Assembly (NCBI RefSeq): GCF_004116725.1
Contig: NZ_PDKG01000005.1
Location: forward strand, 124,001 to 188,000
Length of the DNA stretch: 64,000 bases
From: Arcobacter sp. CECT 8986
GTDB taxonomy: Bacteria; Campylobacterota; Campylobacteria; Campylobacterales; Arcobacteraceae
Reading direction: 5' to 3'
Shown here: piece by piece, positions 36,078 through 44,785 of the stretch
Layout: every line of letters starts with the position of its first letter
Position numbering within the stretch: position 1 is the first letter of the stretch
Position numbers and translations under genes: made by a program
Notes under the pieces: model-generated
Told to the model about the DNA's origin: nothing
Databases searched by the model: none
The model's input: the letters and a program-made list of their open reading frames with translations, nothing else

Positions 36078-37388
36078 ATGTTAACTTCAAAACCTTTAAT
36101 GGTATTTTTTAAATATGCTATTCCTTCAATATTTGGACTATTAGCAATATCATCTGCTTCTATTATTGATGGATATTTTGTAGGAAATTATATAGGTCCC
36201 ACAGCACTTGCTAGTTTAAATATGAGTTATCCTATTATTACTATTATTATAGGATTTGCTTTTATGTTTGCAGCTGGAACAAGTGTAATTTGTGCTAAAT
36301 TAATTGGTGAAAAGAATATAAAAGAATCAAATAATATCTTTACAAAAGCAATTATTTTTATTGTAATCTCTTCAATTTTAATAGTATCAATATTATCACT
36401 CAATCTTGATAATATTTTTTCACTATTTCATGCTGAAAGTAGTTTAAAGGAGCTTACGATTGAGTACTTATCGATACTTTTATATTTTCTACCAATTGTA
36501 ATGGTGGCAATAGTTTTAGACTATTTTGTAAGAGTTGATGAAAGACCAAACTTAGCATTTTTTGCTTTGTTTTTTAGTTCTATATTAAATGTAATTTTGG
36601 ATTATTATTTAATAGCAATAAAAGGTTATGGAATTGATGCAGCAGCTTATGCAACAGGAATTTCTCAATCTTGTATTTTTATTATATTACTAATATATTT
36701 TCTAACTAGTAAATCAAACTTTAGTTTTATTATGCCATATGGTGGTGTAGGTATTATTTTCAAAGCTATAAAAAATGGTTCATCTGAGTTTGTAAATGAA
36801 GCTTCAAATGGAATAATGGTAATTATGTTTAATTTTGTAATGCTTAAAACTTTTGGAACATTTGGTGTTACTGCTTTTACTGTTATTGGATATTTTATTA
36901 TGGCAAGTTTAGTTGTAAACTATGCAGTTGCAGATTCGATGCAACCAGTAATTAGTAAAAATTATGGAGCTTTAAATTTTAAAAGAATAGATAAGATTTT
37001 AAAAATAGCAGCAACTTTTCTGATACTTTATGGAATTGTTTTAGTTTTTATTATTTTAAGTCATCCAAATATGTTAATTGAGCTATTTTTGGAAGGTGAT
37101 AATAGAAAAGCTATTGAAAAATTAACTTTAGAGTTTGTACTTTATGTTTGGCCTGCATTTTTATTTTCAGGATTTAGTGTATTAATAACATCATATTTTA
37201 CTGCACTTCATAGACCACTAAATTCTATAATAATTGCACTTTCAAGAAGTTTGATTTTTCCTATTTCTTTGATAATTATATTACCAAAATTCTTAGGTGA
37301 TATTGGAATTTTTATGACTCTTTCACTTAGTGAGTTTATAACTTTTTTAATAGCAGTTTATTTATATACAAAAAGTAAAAAGTCTTAG
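36078..37388 (+). CDS. MATE-family efflux transporter
   Basis: 436 residues with twelve TM helices and the MATE two-lobe plan: IPSIFGLLAISSASIIDGYFVGNYIG at the start, and the equivalent NEASNGIMVIMFNFVMLK segment of the second lobe near residue 240. MATE proteins expel cationic drugs or other organic compounds with a proton or sodium gradient. AAAGAGAA precedes ATG. Its end overlaps the convergent PLP-enzyme gene by four bases. Confidence 0.88.
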   Translation: MLTSKPLMVFFKYAIPSIFGLLAISSASIIDGYFVGNYIGPTALASLNMSYPIITIIIGFAFMFAAGTSVICAKLIGEKNIKESNNIFTKAIIFIVISSILIVSILSLNLDNIFSLFHAESSLKELTIEYLSILLYFLPIVMVAIVLDYFVRVDERPNLAFFALFFSSILNVILDYYLIAIKGYGIDAAAYATGISQSCIFIILLIYFLTSKSNFSFIMPYGGVGIIFKAIKNGSSEFVNEASNGIMVIMFNFVMLKTFGTFGVTAFTVIGYFIMASLVVNYAVADSMQPVISKNYGALNFKRIDKILKIAATFLILYGIVLVFIILSHPNMLIELFLEGDNRKAIEKLTLEFVLYVWPAFLFSGFSVLITSYFTALHRPLNSIIIALSRSLIFPISLIIILPKFLGDIGIFMTLSLSEFITFLIAVYLYTKSKKS

Positions 37389-38890
37389 TAAATAAGACTT
37401 TCTACTCTTTTAAATTCATCTATAATATCATCAATATTTTCACATCCAACTGAGATTCTTAATAAATCAATTGGTAGGTTCATTTTCTTTAAAAAATCTT
37501 GACCTTTTTTTGTGATGATATAATCATAGTGTGCAAGATAAATATATGGCATCAAAAGTGTAAATTCTGTTCCTAAACTTGGTCCTTTTGCAAAATTCAA
37601 GTTATCATATATTTTTCTAAAATCTTTTTTAAATGTTACAGAGATTAGTCCTGAATATGAGTTATCATCAATCATAGCTATTTCATAGTTTTTTTTATTT
37701 TCTTCATTACAACAGTAATAAATTCTATCTATAAATGAGCTTTGTTTAAAATACTTTATAAGTTTTTTTGTATTTGCACTTATTGTTTTTACTCTTTTTT
37801 CATAACCTTTTATTTCATAAGCTAATCTTTGAATATCTTTTATATATACCATATCAAGATGTTTGAAAAATTCACCTTGCATATGTGATATTTTATAGTT
37901 TTCATTTAAAATAACTGCACCCATTAATACATCTGCATTTCCACATGCAAATTTAGTAAGTGATTCTACTAGTATATCTGCATATGGTTTTAGATTTAGA
38001 TTATATGGTGTTGCTAAAGTTGCATCAATAACAAGTGGAATATTATATTTATCGCAAAGTTCTCTTAATCTTTTTACATCAACACTTTGAATTAGTGGGT
38101 TTGTAGGAATTTCAGTAATTATTCCAGATACATTTAATCCATTTTCTTCTAAAAACTCTTCAACTACATCAAGATTTGAAATATCAAGAAACTTTTTTGT
38201 TCTATCATAATGATGTTCAACTATATTCATAGTATCAAGGTATAACCATCCAAGTTGAACTAAAATAGTTCTATTACTTTTTTCTTGAATTTTTTTTAAA
38301 CCTCTTACAACAGAGTATATTGCATTCATACCTGATGGAGCAAGTCCTATGTTTTCTATTGGTTGATTGTATGCTTTTGCAAGAGTATTTTTTAGTGTAA
38401 ATGTTGCAGTTTTTCCATCTTCTAATTCTTCTTTGTGAATTGTATCGATTATTTTTACTTTATATAAATAATCTTGTGCAAATCTTGAAGATAAATTGCA
38501 ACCAACATGTTGAATAAAAGTAAGAACTTTTTGAAGTTGTGTTGTTCCTTTTAGTACTAAAATTACACCAAAAGGTTCATCAATATCTATTTTATTATAG
38601 ATAAAATATTTATCACTTACAATTTTTACAGCCTCTTGTGAACTTAAAAGTACAACTTCATAATTGTCACAAACACTATATTTTTCTTTGATATATTTTG
38701 CAAGAATTTTTAAATAAGGATGCAAAATAAATCTAGGATAAGCACTTTTTATTTTTTCTAGTATTTCAGGAGTATGCTCTTCATAATCTATAACATCTTG
38801 AAGTGTTGGCATACTCACAGAAACTGCATGAATATTTTTTATAGGTAGTGTTTCCCCACAAGCAATGTGCTTAAATACTTCTTTTTTCAT
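37385..38890 (-). CDS. Cys/Met metabolism PLP enzyme, fungal-type cystathionine gamma-synthase-like
   Basis: 501 residues, about 120 longer than ordinary MetB/MetC. The extra N-terminal part contains HAVSVSMPTLQDVIDYEE and YPRFILHPYLKILA, which resemble the start of fungal cystathionine gamma-synthases. The PLP core follows from about residue 180, with D289 in LVIDATLA and the Schiff-base lysine K313 in ESLTKFACGNADVLMG. It probably joins an activated homoserine to cysteine, or acts in trans-sulfuration. Seven bases separate it from the upstream MetB/MetC-like gene, making a two-gene sulfur amino acid operon. Confidence 0.75.
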   Translation of the reverse strand: MKKEVFKHIACGETLPIKNIHAVSVSMPTLQDVIDYEEHTPEILEKIKSAYPRFILHPYLKILAKYIKEKYSVCDNYEVVLLSSQEAVKIVSDKYFIYNKIDIDEPFGVILVLKGTTQLQKVLTFIQHVGCNLSSRFAQDYLYKVKIIDTIHKEELEDGKTATFTLKNTLAKAYNQPIENIGLAPSGMNAIYSVVRGLKKIQEKSNRTILVQLGWLYLDTMNIVEHHYDRTKKFLDISNLDVVEEFLEENGLNVSGIITEIPTNPLIQSVDVKRLRELCDKYNIPLVIDATLATPYNLNLKPYADILVESLTKFACGNADVLMGAVILNENYKISHMQGEFFKHLDMVYIKDIQRLAYEIKGYEKRVKTISANTKKLIKYFKQSSFIDRIYYCCNEENKKNYEIAMIDDNSYSGLISVTFKKDFRKIYDNLNFAKGPSLGTEFTLLMPYIYLAHYDYIITKKGQDFLKKMNLPIDLLRISVGCENIDDIIDEFKRVESLIY

Positions 38891-38897
38891 CTACTTT

Positions 38898-40049
38898 TTA
38901 CTTTACTGATTGTTCTATATCTTCTATTAAATCTTCAACATTTTCTAAACCAATAGAAAATCTTACTGTACTATCACTTATTCCAATAGCAGCTAATTCC
39001 TCTTTTGAAAAACTTGCATGTGATATTTTTGCAGGAATTTCTACTCTTGAATCTGGACTACCAAAAGAGCATTTCTCTCCAAAAATTTTAGTATTTTCAA
39101 TAAACTTTTCTGCTAATTCTTGAGTTGTGAAATCTGCACAAAATACACCTGGAATATATTTCATTTGTTTATTTGCTAACTCATATTGAGGGTGCGATTT
39201 TAAAGCAGGGTGAGTTACTTTTTTTATATAGTCTTGTTTTTCTAAAAATTGTGCAATTTTTAGTGAACTCTCTTGGTGCTCTTTCATTCTAACTTTTAGT
39301 GTTGGAATACCAAGTGATATTAAATATACATCCATTGGATTTTGGCTTCTACCATGTGCGTTTGCATAATAGTGAATTTGTTGGCTTAATTCTTCAGTTT
39401 TTGCAACAATTGCACCTGCAACTACTGCTCCATGACCTGAAATATATTTTGTAGTAGAAAATAGACTAAAATCAGCTCCTAAATCTAAAGGTCTTTGACT
39501 TATAAACGTAGCAAGTGAATTATCAACTGCAAAAAGTGAATTATATTTATGTGCTAAAGTTGCAACTTTTTCTAAATCAATTATTTTAAGACCTGGATTT
39601 GTTGGACTTTCACATAATACTAAATCAATTGGATTAGTTTTTAAAATTTCTTCTAATTTATCAAACTCTAAAAAGTTTGCAAAGTGAACTGTAATATTAT
39701 ATTTTTCTTTAAATACTTTTAATAATCTAAAAGTTCCACCATAGCAATCAGCTTCTACAACAATATGAGAATTTGCTTTTAGAACTGTTTCAAAAAGAAG
39801 TGCAACAGATGCAATTCCTGTATGTGTACAAACACATCCTGCGCCATTTTCAACTTCAGTGAAAAGATTTTCTAACATCTCTCTTGTTGGATTATCACTT
39901 CTTGTGTAATCATAAATTTTATCACCATTTTGTTTTTTTAAATCAAATGTTCCTGTGTTATAAATTGGAAAATGTGAAGCTCCAGCTACATCTTCAAACG
40001 GAGCAAATTTTGCAATATGACTTAATGTTGTTTCAATATTTTTATACAT
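38898..40049 (-). CDS. Cystathionine gamma-synthase/beta-lyase family PLP enzyme
   Basis: 383 residues, the usual size for Cys/Met metabolism enzymes. The substrate/PLP residues are visible: YDYTRSDNPTR at 46-56, SPTNPGLKIID, D176 in FAVDNSLAT and the PLP lysine K201 in STTKYISGHG. MetB, MetC and O-acylhomoserine sulfhydrylases share these features, so the reaction is not decided. First gene of a pair with the fungal-type homologue; together they could run cysteine-homocysteine interconversion. GGGGAATAA region precedes ATG. Confidence 0.82.
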   Translation of the reverse strand: MYKNIETTLSHIAKFAPFEDVAGASHFPIYNTGTFDLKKQNGDKIYDYTRSDNPTREMLENLFTEVENGAGCVCTHTGIASVALLFETVLKANSHIVVEADCYGGTFRLLKVFKEKYNITVHFANFLEFDKLEEILKTNPIDLVLCESPTNPGLKIIDLEKVATLAHKYNSLFAVDNSLATFISQRPLDLGADFSLFSTTKYISGHGAVVAGAIVAKTEELSQQIHYYANAHGRSQNPMDVYLISLGIPTLKVRMKEHQESSLKIAQFLEKQDYIKKVTHPALKSHPQYELANKQMKYIPGVFCADFTTQELAEKFIENTKIFGEKCSFGSPDSRVEIPAKISHASFSKEELAAIGISDSTVRFSIGLENVEDLIEDIEQSVK

Positions 40050-40122
40050 TTATTCCCCATAATTTCTAGTAATATATAATATTTTACTATAAAAAAGATT
40101 ATATAAAGTTATAGATATAAAA

Positions 40123-41778
40123 TTATATATTTTTTTCGAAATTTGTTACTATTTGTTTTTCTCTATATATTAAAAATGGGTCTTCATAATATCTATCTTG
40201 GCTTGTGTTTGAACCTTGTTTTATTATAAGGGCTTTTATGTCAGTTCTATTTATATTAAAATCTTCATAAATAAAACCTGCTTTTGCAAAACCTGCTTTT
40301 ATAATAGAGTTATTTTGTGAGCAAATGATAATAGCATCTTTATTTAATACGGCTTTTAATAGTATAAAAAAATCGTAAGTTAAAAGAGAAGGGTTTAGAT
40401 TTGGTAAGAAAGCATCTAAAAAGACTATGTCATATTTTTTTTCTAGTTTTGTAATAGTAAATCTTGCATCACCTAATAATAATTGTAAAGAGTTATTAGC
40501 ATCTTCATATTTTAATGTTTCAAATATAGAATCTAAAATCTTTTTTTCATCACTATTACTATTTAGATTTGATGAGTGTTTTATTATGACTCTATTTTTA
40601 TCAAGTGCTGTTATATTTACTTTTTTTTCTTTTGGCAGTTTTATTATAGCAAGTGAGTTATAACCCATACCAAAACCAATATCAAGAATATTCAAATCAT
40701 TTTTTTGTAGTTTTTCTTCTAGTTTTGATTTTTTTATAAAAAGTTCATTTGCTTGAGTATAAGCACCACTTTTAGGATGATAAAAATCTTTATATGTTTT
40801 ATCCCAAATAGTTACACTATTATCTTCTAATGTAAAGCTATTTTGTTTTTTTAACTTTAAAGTTTGTTTATCTAATAAATCACCTTGAGAGTAACCTTGA
40901 TAATTCATCGTTTCATTTATATATTCTACAAATTGTCCTTTTTGCATATGCCAAATAGGTGCTATTAAATGAGTGGATGAAGTATCTGTTGAAGTTCTTA
41001 TTATTGGAATTTCTTTTGGTATATTTCTAATCAAGAAGATAAGTTCATCTGCATATTCATATTCGTTATATACTTTAAAAGCTCTAGTTTTAAACTGTTT
41101 ATATAATTGAGTGTTTTTTATTATATGTAAGTTATGTATTTTTATTCCATCAACTTTTTGCTTTACAATATTTTGTACTGTATTTAGCCAATCTTCTCTT
41201 GTTTCATTTTCAAACCCTACAATAATATGAGCAAATACTTTTAAGTTATATTTTTTTATCTTTTTTATAGCTTCAATACTACATTTTGAGTCATGACCTC
41301 TATTTATACTTTTTAAAGTTGAATCATTTAAAGTTTGAATACCTAAATCTATATAAACATCTATTTGTTCATTTAACTCTTGTAGATACTCTAATGTTTT
41401 TGTATTTAAACAATCAGGTCTTGTACCTATACTAATGGCTTTAAATTTATATAAATTTAGTAGTTTTGAATATATTTGTTTTTGATTTATTACTGAAGTA
41501 AATGTACCTGTGTAAGCTTGAATATAAAGCATAAATTCATTTGCATTATATCTATTTTTTGAAAATGATATTGCATTTTTTATTTGTTCTTCTACATCTT
41601 TTGCATCTAAAAGTTGTGCTGCTCTTGCTCCATTTTCAGGACAAAAAGTACAACCACCAATTCCATCTTTTGTTCTATTTGGACAACCTAAATCTAAATC
41701 AATTGGTATAGTGTGAAGTGCAGTATTGTAGATATTTTTCATATAAGCTTTAAAAGTAAAGTAAGGCGCTTCTTGCAT
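40123..41778 (-). CDS. Radical SAM protein (TIGR01212, YtqA/MnmL-like) fused to MnmC-type methyltransferase
   Basis: 551 residues. Residues 1-305 are a radical SAM domain of the YhcC/YtqA group with [4Fe-4S] cysteines C32, C43 and C46 (LGCPNR, GGCTFCPENG) and the block IGTRPDCL. Residues about 315-525 match the methyltransferase half of MnmC (DUF752): YHPKSGAYTQANELFI, the SAM motif LDIGFGMGYNSL at 365-376 and VFLDAFLPNLNPSLLT. YtqA/MnmL acts in B. subtilis in conversion of cmnm5U toward mnm5U at the tRNA wobble base, next to methylase MnmM. The fusion therefore could carry out both late steps of mnm5(s2)U synthesis. Monocistronic. Confidence 0.75.
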   Translation of the reverse strand: MQEAPYFTFKAYMKNIYNTALHTIPIDLDLGCPNRTKDGIGGCTFCPENGARAAQLLDAKDVEEQIKNAISFSKNRYNANEFMLYIQAYTGTFTSVINQKQIYSKLLNLYKFKAISIGTRPDCLNTKTLEYLQELNEQIDVYIDLGIQTLNDSTLKSINRGHDSKCSIEAIKKIKKYNLKVFAHIIVGFENETREDWLNTVQNIVKQKVDGIKIHNLHIIKNTQLYKQFKTRAFKVYNEYEYADELIFLIRNIPKEIPIIRTSTDTSSTHLIAPIWHMQKGQFVEYINETMNYQGYSQGDLLDKQTLKLKKQNSFTLEDNSVTIWDKTYKDFYHPKSGAYTQANELFIKKSKLEEKLQKNDLNILDIGFGMGYNSLAIIKLPKEKKVNITALDKNRVIIKHSSNLNSNSDEKKILDSIFETLKYEDANNSLQLLLGDARFTITKLEKKYDIVFLDAFLPNLNPSLLTYDFFILLKAVLNKDAIIICSQNNSIIKAGFAKAGFIYEDFNINRTDIKALIIKQGSNTSQDRYYEDPFLIYREKQIVTNFEKNI

Positions 41779-41910
41779 GTAATAAATCCTTTGTGCAATT
41801 ATATTTATATTTTCATTAAAATTTATTTTTTGTTTAAAAAATCAATATAATAGAAAGAGTATAGGAGAAAAACTATCTTATTTTGTTAGTTTAAAATAAA
41901 AAGAGATTTT

Positions 41911-43371
41911 ATGAAATTAGATGAATTAGAATTTCAAACAAAATATTTAGATAGTGTTGATAAAAAATTCTACCAACTATTAGATGCAACTGCCCTTGAT
42001 GATGCTTTTTTAATATCTTACAATAAAATGCTTTGTGATGAAATAGAACTTGATTACAAAGAGTGTGAAACAAAAGATTTTGTTGAATTTGTAAATGGTA
42101 AAAAAGTATTAAAAGGTTCAATTCCTTATTCTATGGTTTATGCAGGACATCAATTTGGACATTTTGTTCCACAATTAGGTGATGGACGAGCAATTAACTT
42201 AGGAAGTATTAATTCATGGCACTTACAAACAAAAGGCTCAGGTCTTACAAACTATTCAAGACAAGGTGATGGAAGAGCTGTTTTACGTTCAAGTATTAGA
42301 GAGTATATAATAAGTGAAGCAATGTATGCTTTAAATATACCAACAACAAGAGCTTTAGCTATTATTGGCTCAAATCATAATGTTTATAGAGGTCCTTTTG
42401 AAGTAGAGAAGGGTGCTATTGTTTTAAGAGCAAGTAGTTCTTGGATAAGAATAGGAACTTTTGAATTTTTTGCAAGAAGTAAAGAAGCTAAAAAAAATAT
42501 AAGACAACTTGCAGATTTTGTGATTAGTGAAAATTATAAACATTTACAAAATGATGAGAATAAGTATGAAAAGTTTTTTTATGAATTAGTTGATAAAACT
42601 GCACTTCTTATAGCAAAATGGCAAGTTTATGGATTTATGCATGGAGTTATGAATACAGACAATATGAGTGTAGATGGTTTGAGTATTGATTATGGGCCAT
42701 TTAGTTTTATGGATTATTTTGATAAGCATTGTATCTGTAATAATACAGACATAGAAGGAAGATACTCTTATAATAATCAACCATATATTGCAAAATGGAA
42801 TCTAATTGTTTTAGCTGATTCTTTGAGCTTTATTGCAGATTTTGAAAAATTAAAAGCATATTTAGAGACTTTTTTCTCTTTTCATGAAGAGGCATATTTA
42901 GAACTTATGAATCAAAGATTAGGACTTGATATTCATTTAAGTGGAGATAGAAATCTTGATTTAATAATTAGATTATTAAAAGCATTGGAAGATTCAAAAA
43001 TTGATTATAATCTTTTCTTTTATCTGTTATCAAAGATTGAAAATCCTGATGATTACTCTTCTATTTTAGATAACTGTATCTATCCTGAATATATGAAAAA
43101 TTGGATAGAAGATTATAAAAGAGTTTTACTTTTAGACCCTAGAACTCAAAATCAAAGATGTGAAGAAATGAGCAGAGTAAATCCAAAATATATAATAAAA
43201 AATTATATGTTACAAGAAGCAATAGAAGATGCACAAAATGGTGATTTTAAATTGGTAAATGATTTATTAAATATTGCTCAACATCCTTTTGATGAGCACA
43301 AAGAGTTTGAAAGATACTCTAAAGCAACACCTTTAGAGTATGCAAATATTCAGTTATCTTGTTCTTCTTAA
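41911..43371 (+). CDS. selO: Protein adenylyltransferase SelO (YdiU family)
   Basis: 486 residues, usual SelO length. Hallmark blocks: YAGHQFGHFVPQLGDGRAI, LQTKGSGLTNYSRQGDGRAVLRSSIREY (given as two), and HGVMNTDNMSVDGLSIDYGPFSFMDYF with the pseudokinase-type Mg-binding residues. SelO transfers AMP to protein hydroxyls and is linked to redox defence. The C-terminus ends LSCSS, keeping the cysteine that stands in place of selenocysteine in animal forms. Start ATG after AAAAAGAGATTTT, a weak SD. Confidence 0.9.
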   Translation: MKLDELEFQTKYLDSVDKKFYQLLDATALDDAFLISYNKMLCDEIELDYKECETKDFVEFVNGKKVLKGSIPYSMVYAGHQFGHFVPQLGDGRAINLGSINSWHLQTKGSGLTNYSRQGDGRAVLRSSIREYIISEAMYALNIPTTRALAIIGSNHNVYRGPFEVEKGAIVLRASSSWIRIGTFEFFARSKEAKKNIRQLADFVISENYKHLQNDENKYEKFFYELVDKTALLIAKWQVYGFMHGVMNTDNMSVDGLSIDYGPFSFMDYFDKHCICNNTDIEGRYSYNNQPYIAKWNLIVLADSLSFIADFEKLKAYLETFFSFHEEAYLELMNQRLGLDIHLSGDRNLDLIIRLLKALEDSKIDYNLFFYLLSKIENPDDYSSILDNCIYPEYMKNWIEDYKRVLLLDPRTQNQRCEEMSRVNPKYIIKNYMLQEAIEDAQNGDFKLVNDLLNIAQHPFDEHKEFERYSKATPLEYANIQLSCSS

Positions 43372-43375
43372 ATGA

Positions 43376-43400
43376 AAAGTAAAAGTCTAACTTTTACTTT
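43376..43400. terminator. Bidirectional terminator between selO and doxX-like gene
   Basis: AAAGTAAAAGT, loop CTA, ACTTTTACTTT: a perfect 11-bp stem that overlaps the last codons of the doxX-like gene. Confidence 0.7.
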
Positions 43401-43789
43401 CCATCTACAGAAATTTTTCCAGCACCTAATAAAATAACTGCGATATATCCAAATATATATAAATATATAGTTTCTAAAAGTGGTGCACCTACTTGTGATA
43501 ATTTAAGCATATCAGCTGGATGTGCAAGAAAAATAGCAACAATCATATTAATTATAATAACTAAAGCGCAAAGTCGTGTTTTATATCCAATAATTATTAA
43601 AATTGGTGCTAGAACTTCACCTATATAAGCTCCATAAGCTAAAAAAGAAGGCATATTATTTTTTATTAATAATCCTTCAACAAAACTTACTCCATATTTA
43701 ATTTTTGCATATCCATGAAAAAGCATTAATACAGCAAGTGTTAATCTTAAAAGTAGTTTCCCTAAATCTTCTGATGTAGTAGTATTCAT
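43394..43789 (-). CDS. DoxX-family membrane protein
   Basis: 131 residues with four TM helices. The first helix holds LGKLLLRLTLAVLMLFHGYAKI and later YIGEVLAPILIIIGYKTRLCAL, both typical of the DoxX/YphA group, small integral membrane proteins sometimes tied to thiosulfate or quinone-linked redox chemistry. The function in most bacteria is unknown. AGGGATG is close to the start; AGGT lies further upstream. A 17-bp palindrome stands about 60 bases before the gene. Confidence 0.8.
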   Translation of the reverse strand: MNTTTSEDLGKLLLRLTLAVLMLFHGYAKIKYGVSFVEGLLIKNNMPSFLAYGAYIGEVLAPILIIIGYKTRLCALVIIINMIVAIFLAHPADMLKLSQVGAPLLETIYLYIFGYIAVILLGAGKISVDGK

Positions 43790-43846
43790 CCCTAATACCT
43801 TTATAAATTATAATAGCATTTATTATGCACTAGTTGAACTTAAAAG

Positions 43847-43863
43847 TTAATAATGATTATTAA
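43847..43863. promoter_or_regulatory. 17-bp palindrome upstream of the doxX-like gene
   Basis: TTAATAAT-G-ATTATTAA is perfectly symmetrical. It partly resembles a Fur-type core (AATAATGAT). The region between the two divergent genes here (43790-44030) is otherwise AT-rich with promoter-like TATAAT/TTATATT boxes on both strands and no gene. Confidence 0.3.
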
Positions 43864-44030
43864 AAAAACTTAAAAAATAATAATTATACAGAATATATCT
43901 TGATTTTTTTATCTTTATATGTTATATTGTACGTACTTTCTTTTACAACTTACTTGTTTTCTTCGGTTTCTTTTTTTATGTCGTTTATCAAAATAAACAA
44001 TAATTATATTAATAAAATAAAGGAGAAATT

Positions 44031-44198
44031 ATGTCAATAACACATATAAAAAAACAAAAAAAAGTTGAAGTATTCTTAAGACTTCTAGAAGAAAAAGAAA
44101 ATTTAGCAGATGCTTGTTCTAAAGCAGGATTAGATGTTAAATCATTTTTAATTGAAAACAAAGATAAGTTACTTTCATCTTCAAGAAAGTCAAGATAG
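44031..44198 (+). CDS. Small basic protein of 55 residues, possible helix-turn-helix
   Basis: A short gene with a near-ideal ribosome site (AAGGAG, six bases, ATG). The product begins MSITHIKKQKKVEVFLRLL and continues with ENLADACSKAGLDVKSFLIENKDKLL, which has the spacing of a small helix-turn-helix (alanine and glycine at turn positions), and ends in a basic SSRKSR tail. I do not recognise the family. A stem-loop follows it. It could be a small DNA-binding protein. Confidence 0.6.
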   Translation: MSITHIKKQKKVEVFLRLLEEKENLADACSKAGLDVKSFLIENKDKLLSSSRKSR

Positions 44199-44208
44199 TA
44201 CTTCCACA

Positions 44209-44229
44209 TTTCAACCCCTAAGGTTGAAA
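44209..44229 (+). terminator. Stem-loop after the 55-aa gene
   Basis: TTTCAACC, loop CCTAA, GGTTGAAA: a perfect 8-bp stem ten bases after the stop. No T-run follows on the plus strand, so it may act as an mRNA-stabilising or attenuating hairpin rather than as an intrinsic terminator. Confidence 0.45.
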
Positions 44230-44242
44230 GATTCAATAAAGA

Positions 44243-44395
44243 TTAATCAAAATATTTGAAATCTTTATCCTCACTACCATCTTTCTTACGATTTTTAAAT
44301 TTCCACATAGTTTTTGTAAACTCAAATGTTTTAAAACATAAAGTAATAGCAATAATAAAAACTATTGCTATTGATATTGCGTATAAAAGTTCCAT
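44243..44395 (-). CDS. Small membrane protein of 50 residues
   Basis: AAGGAG stands before the ATG at 44395. The peptide has one TM helix (LLYAISIAIVFIIAITLCF) and a charged cytoplasmic tail (KFKNRKKDGSEDKDFKYFD). It lies 32 bases after the 97-residue membrane protein on the same strand, so the two are probably co-transcribed. Family not recognised. Confidence 0.55.
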   Translation of the reverse strand: MELLYAISIAIVFIIAITLCFKTFEFTKTMWKFKNRKKDGSEDKDFKYFD

Positions 44396-44427
44396 TAAGA
44401 CTCCTTTTTATTGAGTTGTCTATTTGA

Positions 44428-44721
44428 TTACTTTTTATTTTTTGAACTCTCATATTGAAGAAAGTTCTGATTTTTTGAACCACCTGATGATTTTTCACTT
44501 GTACCATCATTGTTATCTCCAAGTCCAAATCTAAATGGTTTTTCCCATTGTAATGGTCTTGGCATATGTTCATTTACAGGTTTTGAAGAGTCACCAGATT
44601 GTGAAAATACTCCACTCATCAAACTCTTATCACTTTTAAATACCATAAATAAAAGTATTACAATAAGAAAAATAATAATTGTAATTAGCAGTGAAGTACC
44701 ACTTTGCTTAGTTTTTGCCAT
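44428..44721 (-). CDS. Small single-pass membrane protein of 97 residues
   Basis: Basic N-terminus, one TM helix at about 10-29 (SLLITIIIFLIVILLFMVF) and a polar, serine- and asparagine-rich tail with RPLQWEKPFRFGLGD in the middle. AGAGTT precedes ATG. The tail would face the periplasm or cytoplasm depending on orientation; basic N-terminus favours N-in. It follows sufT after 64 bases and may be the seventh member of the suf transcript or have its own promoter. Family not recognised. Confidence 0.6.
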   Translation of the reverse strand: MAKTKQSGTSLLITIIIFLIVILLFMVFKSDKSLMSGVFSQSGDSSKPVNEHMPRPLQWEKPFRFGLGDNNDGTSEKSSGGSKNQNFLQYESSKNKK

Positions 44722-44785
44722 AACTCTACTTTAAAATAATTTTGTAGTAAATTATCTCATAAATAAAATTAATTATATATTATAT

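Noticed and set aside
43929-43936. GTACGTAC palindrome upstream of the 55-aa gene
   Set aside because: Eight bases only and no second copy; too short to claim as an operator.
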